Source: Candidatus Poribacteria bacterium (lineage in GTDB: Bacteria > Poribacteria > WGA-4E > WGA-3G). From it: a stretch of 64,000 nt of DNA. The notes beneath the pieces are model-generated. The model saw only the letters and a program-made list of their open reading frames with translations. It searched no databases and was not told the origin of the DNA. The stretch covers positions 1-64,000 of the forward strand of contig JAJEAG010000010.1 in the NCBI GenBank assembly GCA_022824265.1, in the 5' to 3' direction. This document shows, piece by piece, positions 17,879-31,209 of the stretch (position 1 is the first letter of the stretch; each line of letters begins with the position of its first letter). A program made the translations under genes and the position numbers.

Positions 17879-18082
17879 CTAAAACTGAAGTAGAATTATT
17901 GGTGGATCTTTTATCAGCTGATAGGTTTCCTCTGTTACAACTTCTGAGAAAAATGGATCGAAAAATGCATCTGTAGTTTCTAAAAATTCTGGTAGATTCA
18001 TACCCATATAATTGTTACACGCATCACCACTTTCATCTACAACCTGTATGTTCATCAGAAAAGAGAAAGACGATATTCACCA
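17879..18082 (-). pseudogene. Chimeric scrap: sulfatase 5' end joined to DUF309 3' end
   Basis: Two unrelated gene fragments are joined. Bases 18043-18079 are identical over 37 bases to 16946-16982, the first 13 codons of the neighbouring sulfatase. Bases 17911-18047 match 19941-20077, the 3' part of the DUF309 gene, with about nine differences in 137 bases. On the minus strand the sulfatase frame stops shortly after the junction. The DUF309 frame stays open to a TAG at 17879-17881, ending in a diverged but related tail (TEETYQLIKDPP). The junction sits on the short shared run CTGT/TTGT. It cannot encode either protein. Confidence 0.8.
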
Positions 18083-18110
18083 ATTCTTCTATGAATAATT
18101 TGGTTGTTGA

Positions 18111-19052
<942 letters not shown>

Positions 19053-19438
19053 GATATGTACCTCAAAACTAAATTCATGATTAATAATGAATACATGACC
19101 TAATGCATATTTCATGCCAATTATGGACAGCATAAAAAGGTATCTATTCTTGTAAAATGATGATTATACTGACTAAAAAGTGGACAGTATTGTTCAAATA
19201 ATGGACAAAAAAGACAATGAATAGTGTTAAATTTATGTTCATGCTAATGTCATTCGATTTTGCATTATTTATCGTATACTGGTAAGTGTATATATGATAT
19301 AATATCTTTAGGAATAAAAGACAATGATATTAGAACTGGTATCAATTTTGCTCTGTTATTCTTATATTTCTAACGCAACATATAAATCAACCAAAATGTA
19401 TTTTATGATAATTATCTATATTACTAAAAAGGTGAGAA
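19053..19438. promoter_or_regulatory. Divergent control region of two cytochrome-like lipoproteins
   Basis: This 386-base region separates two divergently transcribed paralogues. It is very AT-rich and must contain both promoters. TGGACA occurs three times in the same sense (19124, 19181 and 19202), the first two within TATGGACAGCAT and AGTGGACAGTAT. This spacing would suit a shared regulator, though chance is not excluded. Confidence 0.35.
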
Positions 19439-19870
19439 ATGAATATAATTTACAGAATAAACGGATTTGCAGCGTTAATACTTTTGTTTGGACTTATAAT
19501 CTTCGTTTCAGGATGTGGGAAAAGTGTTGACGAATACGCAGTTGAGTTAGGTCTGATGTTTACCGATTCTACAGTTGGCAATAGACCTGATCCATCTTTT
19601 AATGCCGATATTTCACCGATTTTGGCACAAAGATGTGCAGTTGCGGGGTGCCACGTCGAAAATGGACCTGATGATGTTGATTTAAGAACTTATGCTACAA
19701 TTCAAAAAGGTGGAGAACATGGTGCTTTACTAATTGCGGGTAATGCCAAGGAGAGCGAACTTGTAGAGGAAATTGTTAAAGGCAAAATGCCTCCAGACGG
19801 TCCTCCCTTAGAAGTCTCTGAAATTCAACTCATAATTGATTGGATCAATAACGGAGCAAAGGAAAATTAA
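19439..19870 (+). CDS. Single-domain CX4CH cytochrome-like lipoprotein
   Basis: A 143-aa lipoprotein with a long hydrophobic helix and lipobox IFVSGC. One domain follows, with FNADISPILAQ, CAVAGCH (CX4CH), a KGKMPPDGPP element with a candidate axial Met, and QLIIDWINNGA. It is a clear paralogue of each repeat in the divergent poly-Asp protein. The family is known from outer-membrane or periplasmic proteins of Planctomycetes and Bacteroidetes that combine such domains. GGTGAG precedes the ATG. Confidence 0.8.
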   Translation: MNIIYRINGFAALILLFGLIIFVSGCGKSVDEYAVELGLMFTDSTVGNRPDPSFNADISPILAQRCAVAGCHVENGPDDVDLRTYATIQKGGEHGALLIAGNAKESELVEEIVKGKMPPDGPPLEVSEIQLIIDWINNGAKEN

Positions 19871-19905
19871 CCCTTTATGTAACTCAAGATGTTACCCACA
19901 TAATT

Positions 19906-20478
19906 TTAACCTAACTGTAGCGTAATCAATGGTTGTACCGTTATCTGCAGATAGGTGTTCTCTGTTACAACTTCTGAGAAAAATGGATTGAAAAACGCAT
20001 CTGTAGTTTCTAAAAATTCTGGTAGATTCATACCCATATAATTGTTGCACGCATCACCACTTTCATCTACAACTTGTCGTAATTTATCGCGTCCAGCAGT
20101 AGAGAGAGTTCGCAATGGACGCAGCATTCGCATGTGATATTTGATTAGAGATGCTGATACCTGAATTAACCCTTGCAGAAAAAGGCGATAGGTATCTTCC
20201 GCTTGATGCCATAACCCTTCCCATGTTTCATGTGCTTCCCACCAGTAGGCAAGGTTGTAGAGATCAACACCGTATAAATACGCTTCGTTCTCCCTCCACA
20301 TCTCTGGTGGAAGTGGTGTATCGTCATGTTCTTCCTCAATGCCGTAACTGTGTCCGAGTGGATCACGGATAGGATGTGGTGTAACACCTGGCACATGACG
20401 GTACGGTGGAAACGGTATTTCTGGACAATACCGATGCCAATTTGGATCAAAAGGTTGGGGTTGTTTGTGGCTATCCAT
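19906..20478 (-). CDS. DUF309 family protein
   Basis: A 190-aa protein. Its core GVDLYNLAYWWEAHETWEGL followed by YRLFLQGLIQVSASLIKYHM is the DUF309 signature, a helical domain with His and Glu residues that may bind metal. Function is unknown in the family. The start at 20478 is preferred over an upstream in-frame TTG. It lies 18 bases downstream of ugd on the same strand, probably in one transcript. The 3' part of the gene is duplicated at 17911-18047. Confidence 0.85.
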   Translation of the reverse strand: MDSHKQPQPFDPNWHRYCPEIPFPPYRHVPGVTPHPIRDPLGHSYGIEEEHDDTPLPPEMWRENEAYLYGVDLYNLAYWWEAHETWEGLWHQAEDTYRLFLQGLIQVSASLIKYHMRMLRPLRTLSTAGRDKLRQVVDESGDACNNYMGMNLPEFLETTDAFFNPFFSEVVTENTYLQITVQPLITLQLG

Positions 20479-20496
20479 CAGCAATATTAACCTGAA

Positions 20497-21855
20497 TTAT
20501 CTACCAACACCTATGTAATGGAATCCGGCATCCATAGCATCTTGTGGGGAAAATACGTTGCGTCCATCAATGAGGATTGGTGTCTTCATCTGTTTAGCAA
20601 GTTTGCGTAAATCCATTCTATGATAAAGTTCCCATTCAGTAATAAGTAGAAGTGCATCTGCATTGTGAGAGACCGAGTAGACATCTTCACAATATTCAAT
20701 AGTGATTTCACTCAAAGCTTGCTGTGCATTAGGCATTGCAATTGGATCGTGTGCTCTGACATTTACACCTTCTGCAACAAGCTGACGTATAATATCAAGT
20801 GAAGGAGCTTCCCGAACATCGTCAGTATTTGGCTTAAAAGCAAGTCCAAGTATGCCAATTGTTTTTCCTTTGAGTGTTTTCAAAACATATCGTAATTTCT
20901 CTACAATTCGTTTGCGTTGTTCAAAGTTGACTGTACGCGCAGCTTCTGTAATTGGCATTTCGTACCCTGCTTGTGCTGCAACACCTAACAACGCAGCAGT
21001 ATCTTTTGGGTAACAACTTCCACCCCAACCAAGACCAGCACGTAGGAATCGGGGACCGATGCGCGAGTCAAGACCTATACCGCGTGCAACTTCTGTAACA
21101 TCTGCCCCAACATCTTCGCAGAGACCTGCGATTTCATTGATAAAACTAATCTTCAGTGCTAAGAATGTGTTTGCAGCGTATTTTATCATCTCCGCACTGT
21201 TCGGATCGGTTGTCATCATCGGAGGTAGATGGTATGCTGCAGGACGTGGTAAAAATGTTGGAGGGTCAAATGTCTGCTCCAATATTGGTTGATATAAATG
21301 TCGTAAAGCATCAAAAGCGTTGACATTGTTTGCACCAACCACGATTCTATCGGGATAGAATGCACCTTGCAATGCTAATCCTTCCTGTAGGAACTCTGGA
21401 TTAGAGGTCACTGATATATTACCTTGAATTCCACGCTCTTCAAAGACAGTATCAACGACTTGTGCGACTCGTTTATTCGTGCCAATGGGAACGGTTGATT
21501 TGATGACAAGGGTATAGTGTCTATTCGGATGACACACTTCAGCGATTTCTCTTGCAGCCTCCTCAACGTGACGTGTATCTGCCTCTCCGTTCTTTTTAGG
21601 CGGTGTGCCTACAGCAATCATAATGAGTTCTGCATCTGGAACGACTTCTGCAACGCTTGGTGTGAAACGGATTGTATGACATACTTCGTCAAGAAGAGAT
21701 TGAATTCCTGGTTCATGAATTGGACTTTTTCCTTCGTGCAATAGACTTAGTTTGTGTTTATCTTTATCCACAGCGGTTACGTCGTGGTTTAGGTATGAAA
21801 GTACAACTGCAGTCGTCAATCCTACGTATCCCGTTCCAATAATTGTAATCTTCAT
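20497..21855 (-). CDS. ugd: UDP-glucose 6-dehydrogenase
   Basis: A 452-aa NAD-dependent enzyme that oxidises UDP-glucose to UDP-glucuronate in two steps, for polysaccharide synthesis. It has MKITIIGTGYVGL as the dinucleotide-binding start, SNPEFLQEG, a catalytic Cys in GGSCYPKD, and GLAFKPNTDDVREAPS in the C-terminal domain. Domain order and length are standard. The ATG at 21855 has AGGGAG upstream and is preferred to an in-frame TTG at 21873. It is followed by the DUF309 gene. Confidence 0.95.
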   Translation of the reverse strand: MKITIIGTGYVGLTTAVVLSYLNHDVTAVDKDKHKLSLLHEGKSPIHEPGIQSLLDEVCHTIRFTPSVAEVVPDAELIMIAVGTPPKKNGEADTRHVEEAAREIAEVCHPNRHYTLVIKSTVPIGTNKRVAQVVDTVFEERGIQGNISVTSNPEFLQEGLALQGAFYPDRIVVGANNVNAFDALRHLYQPILEQTFDPPTFLPRPAAYHLPPMMTTDPNSAEMIKYAANTFLALKISFINEIAGLCEDVGADVTEVARGIGLDSRIGPRFLRAGLGWGGSCYPKDTAALLGVAAQAGYEMPITEAARTVNFEQRKRIVEKLRYVLKTLKGKTIGILGLAFKPNTDDVREAPSLDIIRQLVAEGVNVRAHDPIAMPNAQQALSEITIEYCEDVYSVSHNADALLLITEWELYHRMDLRKLAKQMKTPILIDGRNVFSPQDAMDAGFHYIGVGR

Positions 21856-22358
21856 GTTCTCCCTTAAGTGCAATACTTTCTTGGGTCAAATATGTGCATT
21901 GCTAATGTGAGTATGATATTGTATAAGTTGATAATCACATATAGATTATACCATATTTGTAATCATTCATGAAATTTATCTGAAATAATTTACATACTGG
22001 GGTAGGTTCGGTTTCCCAAGCGAACCGTTGTTTATTCAGTCTTATAAATGCGGTTAGGAAACCGCATCTACCAGGGAGTGTGCACTTATTTTTAGGTTTC
22101 ACTATATTTCACAAGTATGAATGATTCAAATATGTTTACAGCAACCTTGCAACATGTTCATAAGTCGTAACTACCTTCAATATGTTTGTTGTCAGAATCG
22201 CAGAATGCACAGAAGACACGAAAGCACACAGGAATGTCGTAGGTCGCTACGCTCGTTCAGATTTACGTACTTGAATACAGTTATATATGTCTGTTATACT
22301 CGTATAGTAGCTTCAGAGAATGATATGAAAGTATAAATGAAATAGAATGAGGAAGCCC
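21856..22358. other. 500-base divergent intergenic region with a repeat
   Basis: This region lies between the start of ugd and the start of a small membrane-protein gene. The left part is AT-rich and probably holds the ugd promoter. The second copy of the 388-498 repeat is at 22004-22112. The rest has no recognisable gene or site. Confidence 0.5.
22004..22112. repeat. Dispersed intergenic repeat, copy 2
   Basis: It shares with 388-498 the ordered blocks GGTAGGTTCGGTT, GCGGTTAGGAAACC, CTACCA-GGAGTGTG and TTTCACTATA. The middle differs, and each copy forms its own imperfect hairpins (here GGTTCGGTTTCC against GCGAACC, and GCGGTT against AACCGC). Confidence 0.6.
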
Positions 22359-22808
22359 ATGAATGGAATAGAAAAGGTTATTGCACATTTAGAATTGATT
22401 CAATCCAATATCAACCGCTATGGACTATATAGTTTTTTGGTAAAGATCGTGAGCATAGTATTTCTACTTTCAACTGAGGTGCTATTTTATTATTTTTGGG
22501 CTAGTATACAACCGATAGGGCTACATTTGATAGTAATGTCTACTGTGCAAATTCTCATAATTGTTGGATTTTGGGTGATGGATGCATACTATCTTCGGCA
22601 GGAACGTTTGTTTCGACACCATTATGATGCAATAAGACAACAAAGCGATACGGACTTAAATATGTATGTAAGCATACATAAGGATAAACCTAAGACAAAT
22701 TGGAGTTCAGTTGTTTTCTCATTCACGCTTGTTCTGTTTTATGCAATTGAAATTATTTTCGTCCTAATCAATACCTGTAGTTGGATATATGATATTATCT
22801 ATAATTGA
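22359..22808 (+). CDS. Small membrane protein with two hydrophobic hairpins
   Basis: A 149-aa protein with membrane segments at roughly 30-50, 55-75 and 115-140. The arrangement AHLELIQSNINRYGLYSFLVK, then FWVMDAYYLRQERLFRHHYD, then a C-terminal hydrophobic helix matches a widespread small-protein family I recall from many bacteria. In it the pattern HLE-x-IQ-x2-I-x-R and D-x-Y-x-L-x-QERLFR is conserved. I cannot name the family with certainty; the layout is reminiscent of SLATT-type membrane effectors (inference). GAGGA lies about five bases before the ATG at 22359. Confidence 0.7.
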   Translation: MNGIEKVIAHLELIQSNINRYGLYSFLVKIVSIVFLLSTEVLFYYFWASIQPIGLHLIVMSTVQILIIVGFWVMDAYYLRQERLFRHHYDAIRQQSDTDLNMYVSIHKDKPKTNWSSVVFSFTLVLFYAIEIIFVLINTCSWIYDIIYN

Positions 22809-22855
22809 TGTGTTCTATTAACAGAAAAAACGAATCGTTATACTTCAATTGAAGA

Positions 22856-24187
22856 TTAATCCTGAAAACCAGTTCTATCTGTATTCCCTCCATATTTCAG
22901 CGCGTAAATAAGCATGTTTGTCATGAACCTATAAACATCGGGGGAACGTCGTAAGCGTAACATTGTGCGGCTTTCAATTTCTGCGGTTTCCATCGCACAC
23001 ATATAATCTTTTCGATTGAACACAACTGCTAATCTATTATCAATAAATATACCCTTCTGATGTTTGAACCGCGTAGGCTGCGCGTTGTTTTCGTTTCCCC
23101 AGAACACGTCTCCACCAGTTGGTGGTTTCTCTAAATGGTAATGTATATTATAGATTTCATGATCATGTGGCAGGATTTCCAGAGGATACTCAGGAAAAAT
23201 CTGCTGCAATTCCTCTGCAACAGTATGTGCGAAGAGACCGTGAAAACCGCAGTCATCAAAAAAGAGCATACCACCTTCTTCAACGATATATTTTCGTAGC
23301 ATAGCATGTTCTTTGGGAGTGAATCTGCTTTGCAGTGGACCATCTCTCGCAAGACCGCGTCCTGCAGTAATATCTCTGTCATGTCCCGTCATAATAATGA
23401 GTGGTGCATCTAAAATCCTTCGATCCGACAAAGGCAATGCCCCACCAGCATAACTCATATCAAGTCTGATTGAAGTGTTTTTATCCATCCATTTCATAAG
23501 TGAAGGTATTGCGGTAGGATCTTGCCACCAATCAGAAAGAGAATGCTTCAATCGGATAATCCTGATATGACCACGCATATTATCAACTGTACCTTCCAAG
23601 ATTGCACCTAACTTTCCTTGAGGTAACATAACAGGATTCTCAAGTGTGGTATTAAGCTCATCTTTAAGGTTATAATCGGGTAATGTCGTTTCAAGTAACT
23701 CGGTGAAACCAGTATTAGTAGGATTGTTTGATTTTGGTCGAATATTCACTGCAGGAGAATCAATTTTGGATGTAGCAGTGGGTAGAATCGGCACAACCAC
23801 GGTTGAACGTTGCACAGTATCTTTAGTATTTTGGTCAGTTTTAACTTGGAGATTTGGAGCAGATAGGTTATCTGGTTTTAGTGCTTCCGATTCATATTTA
23901 GGTATATTTGAAGGACTATTTATAGTTGTATCAGTATTTGGTAATCGATTTATTGATGAGAGTTCAACTCGCAAGGGGTTGACTGTATGCTCCTTAGTGT
24001 GGAGCGACATTGCTCTATGTTTCTGTGTTGCAGTATCTCTTATTGTTCTTGATTTGACAAACCTCACATCTATAGCAACATCCTCTGATTTCCAAATGTG
24101 TTCAGTAAACAGCATACCAATGATTACAACAAGAATGAGATGAATTACAATAGAAAGTAATACAGCGTGTAAGCGTTTATCTTTCAT
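22856..24187 (-). CDS. DUF4159 protein with TonB-like N-terminal anchor
   Basis: A 443-aa protein. The N-terminus (LHAVLLSIVIHLILVVIIG) is a single membrane anchor like that of TonB-family proteins, followed by a long low-complexity Ser/Thr/Pro-rich linker to about residue 210. The C-terminal domain (APLIIMTGHDRD, LRKYIVEEGGMLFFDDCGFHG, EIYNIHYHL) is DUF4159, a domain of unknown function. It is the last gene of an operon after an ABC transporter and a DUF1854 protein. The start at 24187 avoids overlap with the upstream gene; no strong ribosome site is seen. Confidence 0.8.
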   Translation of the reverse strand: MKDKRLHAVLLSIVIHLILVVIIGMLFTEHIWKSEDVAIDVRFVKSRTIRDTATQKHRAMSLHTKEHTVNPLRVELSSINRLPNTDTTINSPSNIPKYESEALKPDNLSAPNLQVKTDQNTKDTVQRSTVVVPILPTATSKIDSPAVNIRPKSNNPTNTGFTELLETTLPDYNLKDELNTTLENPVMLPQGKLGAILEGTVDNMRGHIRIIRLKHSLSDWWQDPTAIPSLMKWMDKNTSIRLDMSYAGGALPLSDRRILDAPLIIMTGHDRDITAGRGLARDGPLQSRFTPKEHAMLRKYIVEEGGMLFFDDCGFHGLFAHTVAEELQQIFPEYPLEILPHDHEIYNIHYHLEKPPTGGDVFWGNENNAQPTRFKHQKGIFIDNRLAVVFNRKDYMCAMETAEIESRTMLRLRRSPDVYRFMTNMLIYALKYGGNTDRTGFQD

Positions 24188-24194
24188 TGATAGT

Positions 24195-24764
24195 TTATAG
24201 ATGCCGTTGAATTTGGTGGAAACTCTTAGCATCCAACTCCCGGTAATCTGGAATGTCGTAACGATTTCCCCTAACATCTGTTACAAAAAGACGTGCTGGG
24301 GGAACCTGTTTGATATTCTGGTTCAAACCACGTACCATGAATGTCACACGACCGCGCTCCGTTTGAACTTCCCATTCATGTATCCCAAATTGTTCTTTCA
24401 CACGAAATATCTTTTTTATTGTTGGTGTGAAATATCGCTTATCTAATTCATCATTTAATATTTTGAGACTTTCAGGTGCAAGGTCAGTCGGGTTTTTCAG
24501 TATTCCAATCTCAGTATCTTCATTCGCAGCGAGAGAAATATATTTATCAGGATTACTTAGTGGCATAAGCCTACGGACTATCACGCGGAGATGGCACACT
24601 TCATTGTTGATTTCAAGTCTTGCAGTACCTACAGGCGTACGTGTGAATGTAAGTTGTGATGCATCAAGATAACGGGGTATAAAATTACTGTTTTCAGGTG
24701 ATTCGGTGCTTTCTGATTGACTACCCGTAGGTATCTTATGTTCTTTTGAATTCTTCTTCTGCAT
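24195..24764 (-). CDS. DUF1854 protein, partner of the ABC transporter
   Basis: A 189-aa soluble protein. After a disordered N-terminal 40 residues it has LTFTRTPVGTARLEI, VIVRRLMPLSNPDKYISL, DELDKRYFTPTIKKI, the EWEVQTERG strand and LFVTDVRGNRYDIPD, in the order of the DUF1854 family. Members of this family commonly sit beside ABC exporters, as here, and their role is unknown. The start is two bases after the stop of the transporter gene, which implies translational coupling. Confidence 0.85.
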   Translation of the reverse strand: MQKKNSKEHKIPTGSQSESTESPENSNFIPRYLDASQLTFTRTPVGTARLEINNEVCHLRVIVRRLMPLSNPDKYISLAANEDTEIGILKNPTDLAPESLKILNDELDKRYFTPTIKKIFRVKEQFGIHEWEVQTERGRVTFMVRGLNQNIKQVPPARLFVTDVRGNRYDIPDYRELDAKSFHQIQRHL

Positions 24765-24766
24765 GA

Positions 24767-27088
24767 TTATCTCTCCACAATTTGAGCTTCGGCTCGAACG
24801 TTCGCTGCCTCGCGTTGTGTCTCAACGAGTTTGTAGTAGATACCTTTTTTCTCCATTAGTTCTTCGTGTGATCCGCATTCAACTCCTCTTCCCTTTTCAA
24901 TTACAAATAACCTGTCAGCATTTCTAAGTGTTGAAAGTCTATGTGCAATTGCAAAAGTTGTTCGGTTTTGCACCAACCTATCAATAGCCTGTTGGATTTT
25001 CTTTTCAGTCTCAACATCAACAGATGAGGTAGCTTCATCAAGAATAAGGATACGTGGGTTGTGTAGAATTGCGCGTGCGATTGAAATGCGCTGACGTTCA
25101 CCACCTGAAAGACTCCCACCTCTTTCGCCTACTTCAGCATCATAACCATCTGGGAATTTGATGATAAATTCATGAGCATTTGCTGCTTTGGCTGCGGTGA
25201 TAATATCCTCCATTGATGCATCAGGATTTGCATAAGCAATGTTTTCTGCAATTGTTCCACTGAAAAGGTATGGTTCCTGTAATACTACGCCAATTTGCCT
25301 ACGTAAATCCTTAAGGTTAATCTGCTTGATGTCTTCACCATCTATTTCCAAGTTCCCTGAATCTGGTGTATAAAATCGACATATAAGATTGATAAGTGTT
25401 GACTTTCCTGCCCCTGAGTGTCCAACGAGTCCTATCATCTCACCGGGTTTCACATGAAGACTAATGTCTCTAAGTACCGGTTTGTGTGAATCGTAGCCAA
25501 AGGTCATATTGTGAAACTTTACCTCACCAAGGATATTTGGCATTGCTTTTAGGTTTCCATCGTCATATTGTTCCGGTTGTGAATCTATCACTTCAAAGAG
25601 TCGTTCCGCTGCTGTCATTGAACGAGATGCCCAATTGATGAGTGGACTGATGTACCGCAATGGTCCGTAGAACATCGTGAGATATGCATTAAATGCGATC
25701 AAAGTTCCAAGTGTCATTGAGTCACCGAGAACATCAAGTCCACCTACATACCAGACTATGAGAGAACCTAAATTGACAGCCAACATAAGTGGTGGATAAT
25801 AGGTTGCCCAAATCATCTCTGCTTTAGTTTCATAGTCCCGTGTATCGACATTTGCTACGTCAAATCTGTTTACCTCACTGACTTGTTGTCCGAATGCGCG
25901 AACGACACGTATACCGGATACGGAATCATTGACAACATCAAAAAGTTTTGAACGTCGCCGCCATGCGCGGTGCCAGAGACTACGGACCTTTCTCCAAAAC
26001 CAACCTCCACCAACAACAATAACTGGAATTGGTATTAGGACGAAAAAGGCAAGTTGCCAGTCCATCATAAAGAGCAGAACACCAATCCCAAATATCACAA
26101 ACAACTCTCTACCAAGGAACGATAATCCCTCTAACATGAAGTCTTGTAACCTTTCGCTATCCTCAGTAATATGAGAAATGACGGTACCTGTTGTGCGTTT
26201 GTCAAAAAACCTGATAGAGAGATTATGCAGATGCTCGTAAACATGTTCACGTATATTTGCTGCGATTCTGAGAGTCAACCATGCACTCAATCGTGATTGC
26301 AGAACAATGAACAATGTACTGATTAGATGTGTTGCCAACAGCGCACCTGTCGCTATTGATAATGCAATTGCTGGGGGTTGTATGGCGCGGAAGATAGCAC
26401 CTAACCATGTTGTTTCTCCATCGGGTGCTTGGATGTTTGCTTCGTTTAGCAGCAAAATATCGTCAACAAGGATTCGAAAGAAATAGGGTGGAATCAGAGA
26501 AATCAATGTGCCTACGATGACAAAAAGAATAAAGATTATTGCCCGTCCCTTATAGGGTTTCATGTATGACACAATACGTAACATTACTTTGTGCTTTTTT
26601 GTACATGCAGGACAGGGAGAGTATTCATCTACCAGTGGCAGCCCACAGGTTTTACAGGAATGTTCCTCAATCTTATAGTCCCAAAGTGGTGGTTCATCTC
26701 GTTCACCATCACGGAATGCTATTTCATCTCCTATAAATCGTGCTACAAAACCAAATTTTGCTGCACAACCGTTTGAATATCTGATTAGGTCTACCGTGCC
26801 TTCTTGAGTTTCCAGTACAAGAAGACCTGCATCAACGACCATTTCAGCACGAATGCCAAAAACACTCTGATAGGGTATATAGTGAATTACTTCACCTTTA
26901 CCCGTTACGGTAAATATTGCTGCATCGGTTAAGACAAACCATTCTTCACCGAATGTTCCTGTTGAAATTATATCGCTTTTGACAGAGAATCGTATCTCGT
27001 TAAATTGGATATCCAGTGTATTTAATGTTTCTTCAATTGATTTGGGCAGTTCATCAAGCGTACCCGTTGGCGTGTCTGCGGTTGACAT
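24767..27088 (-). CDS. ABC exporter with N-terminal PH-like domain and zinc ribbon
   Basis: A 773-aa half-transporter. Residues 1-135 form an extra beta-rich domain. A CKTC...CPAC zinc ribbon follows at about 145-160, then six membrane helices (about 180-460), then the nucleotide-binding domain. The latter has Walker A GHSGAGKST, a Q-loop (VLQEPYLFSG), signature LSGGERQR, Walker B ILILDEAT and the switch His in AIAHRLST. It probably works as a homodimeric exporter. The substrate is unknown. It heads an operon with DUF1854 and DUF4159 genes. Confidence 0.93.
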   Translation of the reverse strand: MSTADTPTGTLDELPKSIEETLNTLDIQFNEIRFSVKSDIISTGTFGEEWFVLTDAAIFTVTGKGEVIHYIPYQSVFGIRAEMVVDAGLLVLETQEGTVDLIRYSNGCAAKFGFVARFIGDEIAFRDGERDEPPLWDYKIEEHSCKTCGLPLVDEYSPCPACTKKHKVMLRIVSYMKPYKGRAIIFILFVIVGTLISLIPPYFFRILVDDILLLNEANIQAPDGETTWLGAIFRAIQPPAIALSIATGALLATHLISTLFIVLQSRLSAWLTLRIAANIREHVYEHLHNLSIRFFDKRTTGTVISHITEDSERLQDFMLEGLSFLGRELFVIFGIGVLLFMMDWQLAFFVLIPIPVIVVGGGWFWRKVRSLWHRAWRRRSKLFDVVNDSVSGIRVVRAFGQQVSEVNRFDVANVDTRDYETKAEMIWATYYPPLMLAVNLGSLIVWYVGGLDVLGDSMTLGTLIAFNAYLTMFYGPLRYISPLINWASRSMTAAERLFEVIDSQPEQYDDGNLKAMPNILGEVKFHNMTFGYDSHKPVLRDISLHVKPGEMIGLVGHSGAGKSTLINLICRFYTPDSGNLEIDGEDIKQINLKDLRRQIGVVLQEPYLFSGTIAENIAYANPDASMEDIITAAKAANAHEFIIKFPDGYDAEVGERGGSLSGGERQRISIARAILHNPRILILDEATSSVDVETEKKIQQAIDRLVQNRTTFAIAHRLSTLRNADRLFVIEKGRGVECGSHEELMEKKGIYYKLVETQREAANVRAEAQIVER

Positions 27089-27151
27089 GTCTTCCTTCTA
27101 TAACATTACAATAGGCACGATTACAAACCGCGCACATGAAGATTTTAAGTT

Positions 27152-28270
27152 TCAAAGTTCAATCGTGTGTTTTTTTAATACTTCTTCGTTTAGTTCAATG
27201 CCGAGTCCAGGTTTTGTTGATGGAATGATGTATCCGTTTTCCCATTGGATTGGTTCCTTGAGAATATCCGCATGAAATCCATCCCACATGTGTATACCTT
27301 CCTGAATCAGGAAGTTTGGACTACAGGCATCTAATTGTATATTCGCTGCCCCACCAACAGGACCACCGTAAAGGTGTGGTGCGATTTGAGCATAGTGTGC
27401 TTCCCCCATAGATGCAATCTTTTTGGCTTCAAGGATACCACCTGTGATTGTTAAGTCCATCTGTAAAATAGAAGCAGCCTGTTGTTCAAGTAGGTCAGCA
27501 AATTCAAATTTTGTAAGTAAACGTTCACCTGTTGCTATAGGAATACTGGTTGATTGTGCTACGCGTGCCATCTCTTTTATATTTTCTGGCGGAATAGGTT
27601 CTTCAAACCAAAGTGGGTCGTATTGTTCCACACGTTTTGCAAAACGGATAGCACTGTTCGTATCGAATTGTCCATGTGTACCAATGAGAATATCACATCT
27701 ATCCCCGACTGCATCACGTATTCCACGTATGACGCTTTCCGCATAGTTGAGGGTTTCTAACCTATCTGCGGTGTCTGCTCTCACAGGGTCGAATTTGACA
27801 GCAGTGAACCCTTTTTCAACATAAGAAAGCGCGAGTTCTCCTGTTTTTTCTGGTGAATCTCCATGTCTCCAATGTAATAGATAGGAATATGCTCTCAATT
27901 TTTCATGAAACATCCCGCCCAAAAGATTGTAAATAGGTTGATTTACTGCTTTGCCGACGATATCCCAGCATGCCATTTCTATTGCACTCATAGCAGGGGT
28001 TACAAGCGGACCCGAGTGACGAACACAAGGTCCTTCATATAACGTAGACCATAACTTTTCAATGCGAAATGGGTCTGCCCCAATGAGATACCGTTCACCC
28101 CAATCCTTGATTAGTTCAATGACAACATGGTTTAGACGGGTATGATAGGTGCATTCACCTACACCCTCGATTCCCTCATCGGTTATCAGTTTTACAAAGA
28201 TCCATCGACTTCCGCCCCAATGTGGAGGAGGAACATCAACCATATAAGTTTTTACCTCAACTATTTTCAT
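27152..28270 (-). CDS. Mandelate racemase/muconate lactonizing-family sugar-acid dehydratase
   Basis: A 372-aa enolase-superfamily enzyme. The N-terminal capping domain starts MKIVEVKTYMVDVPP. The barrel shows AVKFDP (second strand), DILIGTHGQF, WFEEPIPPEN and ATGERL as the metal-ligand strands, and APHLYGGPVG with a likely catalytic His. The pattern is nearest to galactonate or mannonate-type dehydratases, which remove water from sugar acids by abstracting the alpha proton. The ATG at 28270 has GGGAG eight bases upstream and is preferred to an earlier in-frame ATG. Confidence 0.88.
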   Translation of the reverse strand: MKIVEVKTYMVDVPPPHWGGSRWIFVKLITDEGIEGVGECTYHTRLNHVVIELIKDWGERYLIGADPFRIEKLWSTLYEGPCVRHSGPLVTPAMSAIEMACWDIVGKAVNQPIYNLLGGMFHEKLRAYSYLLHWRHGDSPEKTGELALSYVEKGFTAVKFDPVRADTADRLETLNYAESVIRGIRDAVGDRCDILIGTHGQFDTNSAIRFAKRVEQYDPLWFEEPIPPENIKEMARVAQSTSIPIATGERLLTKFEFADLLEQQAASILQMDLTITGGILEAKKIASMGEAHYAQIAPHLYGGPVGGAANIQLDACSPNFLIQEGIHMWDGFHADILKEPIQWENGYIIPSTKPGLGIELNEEVLKKHTIEL

Positions 28271-31197
<2,927 letters not shown>

Positions 31198-31209
31198 GGT
31201 TAGTAATAT

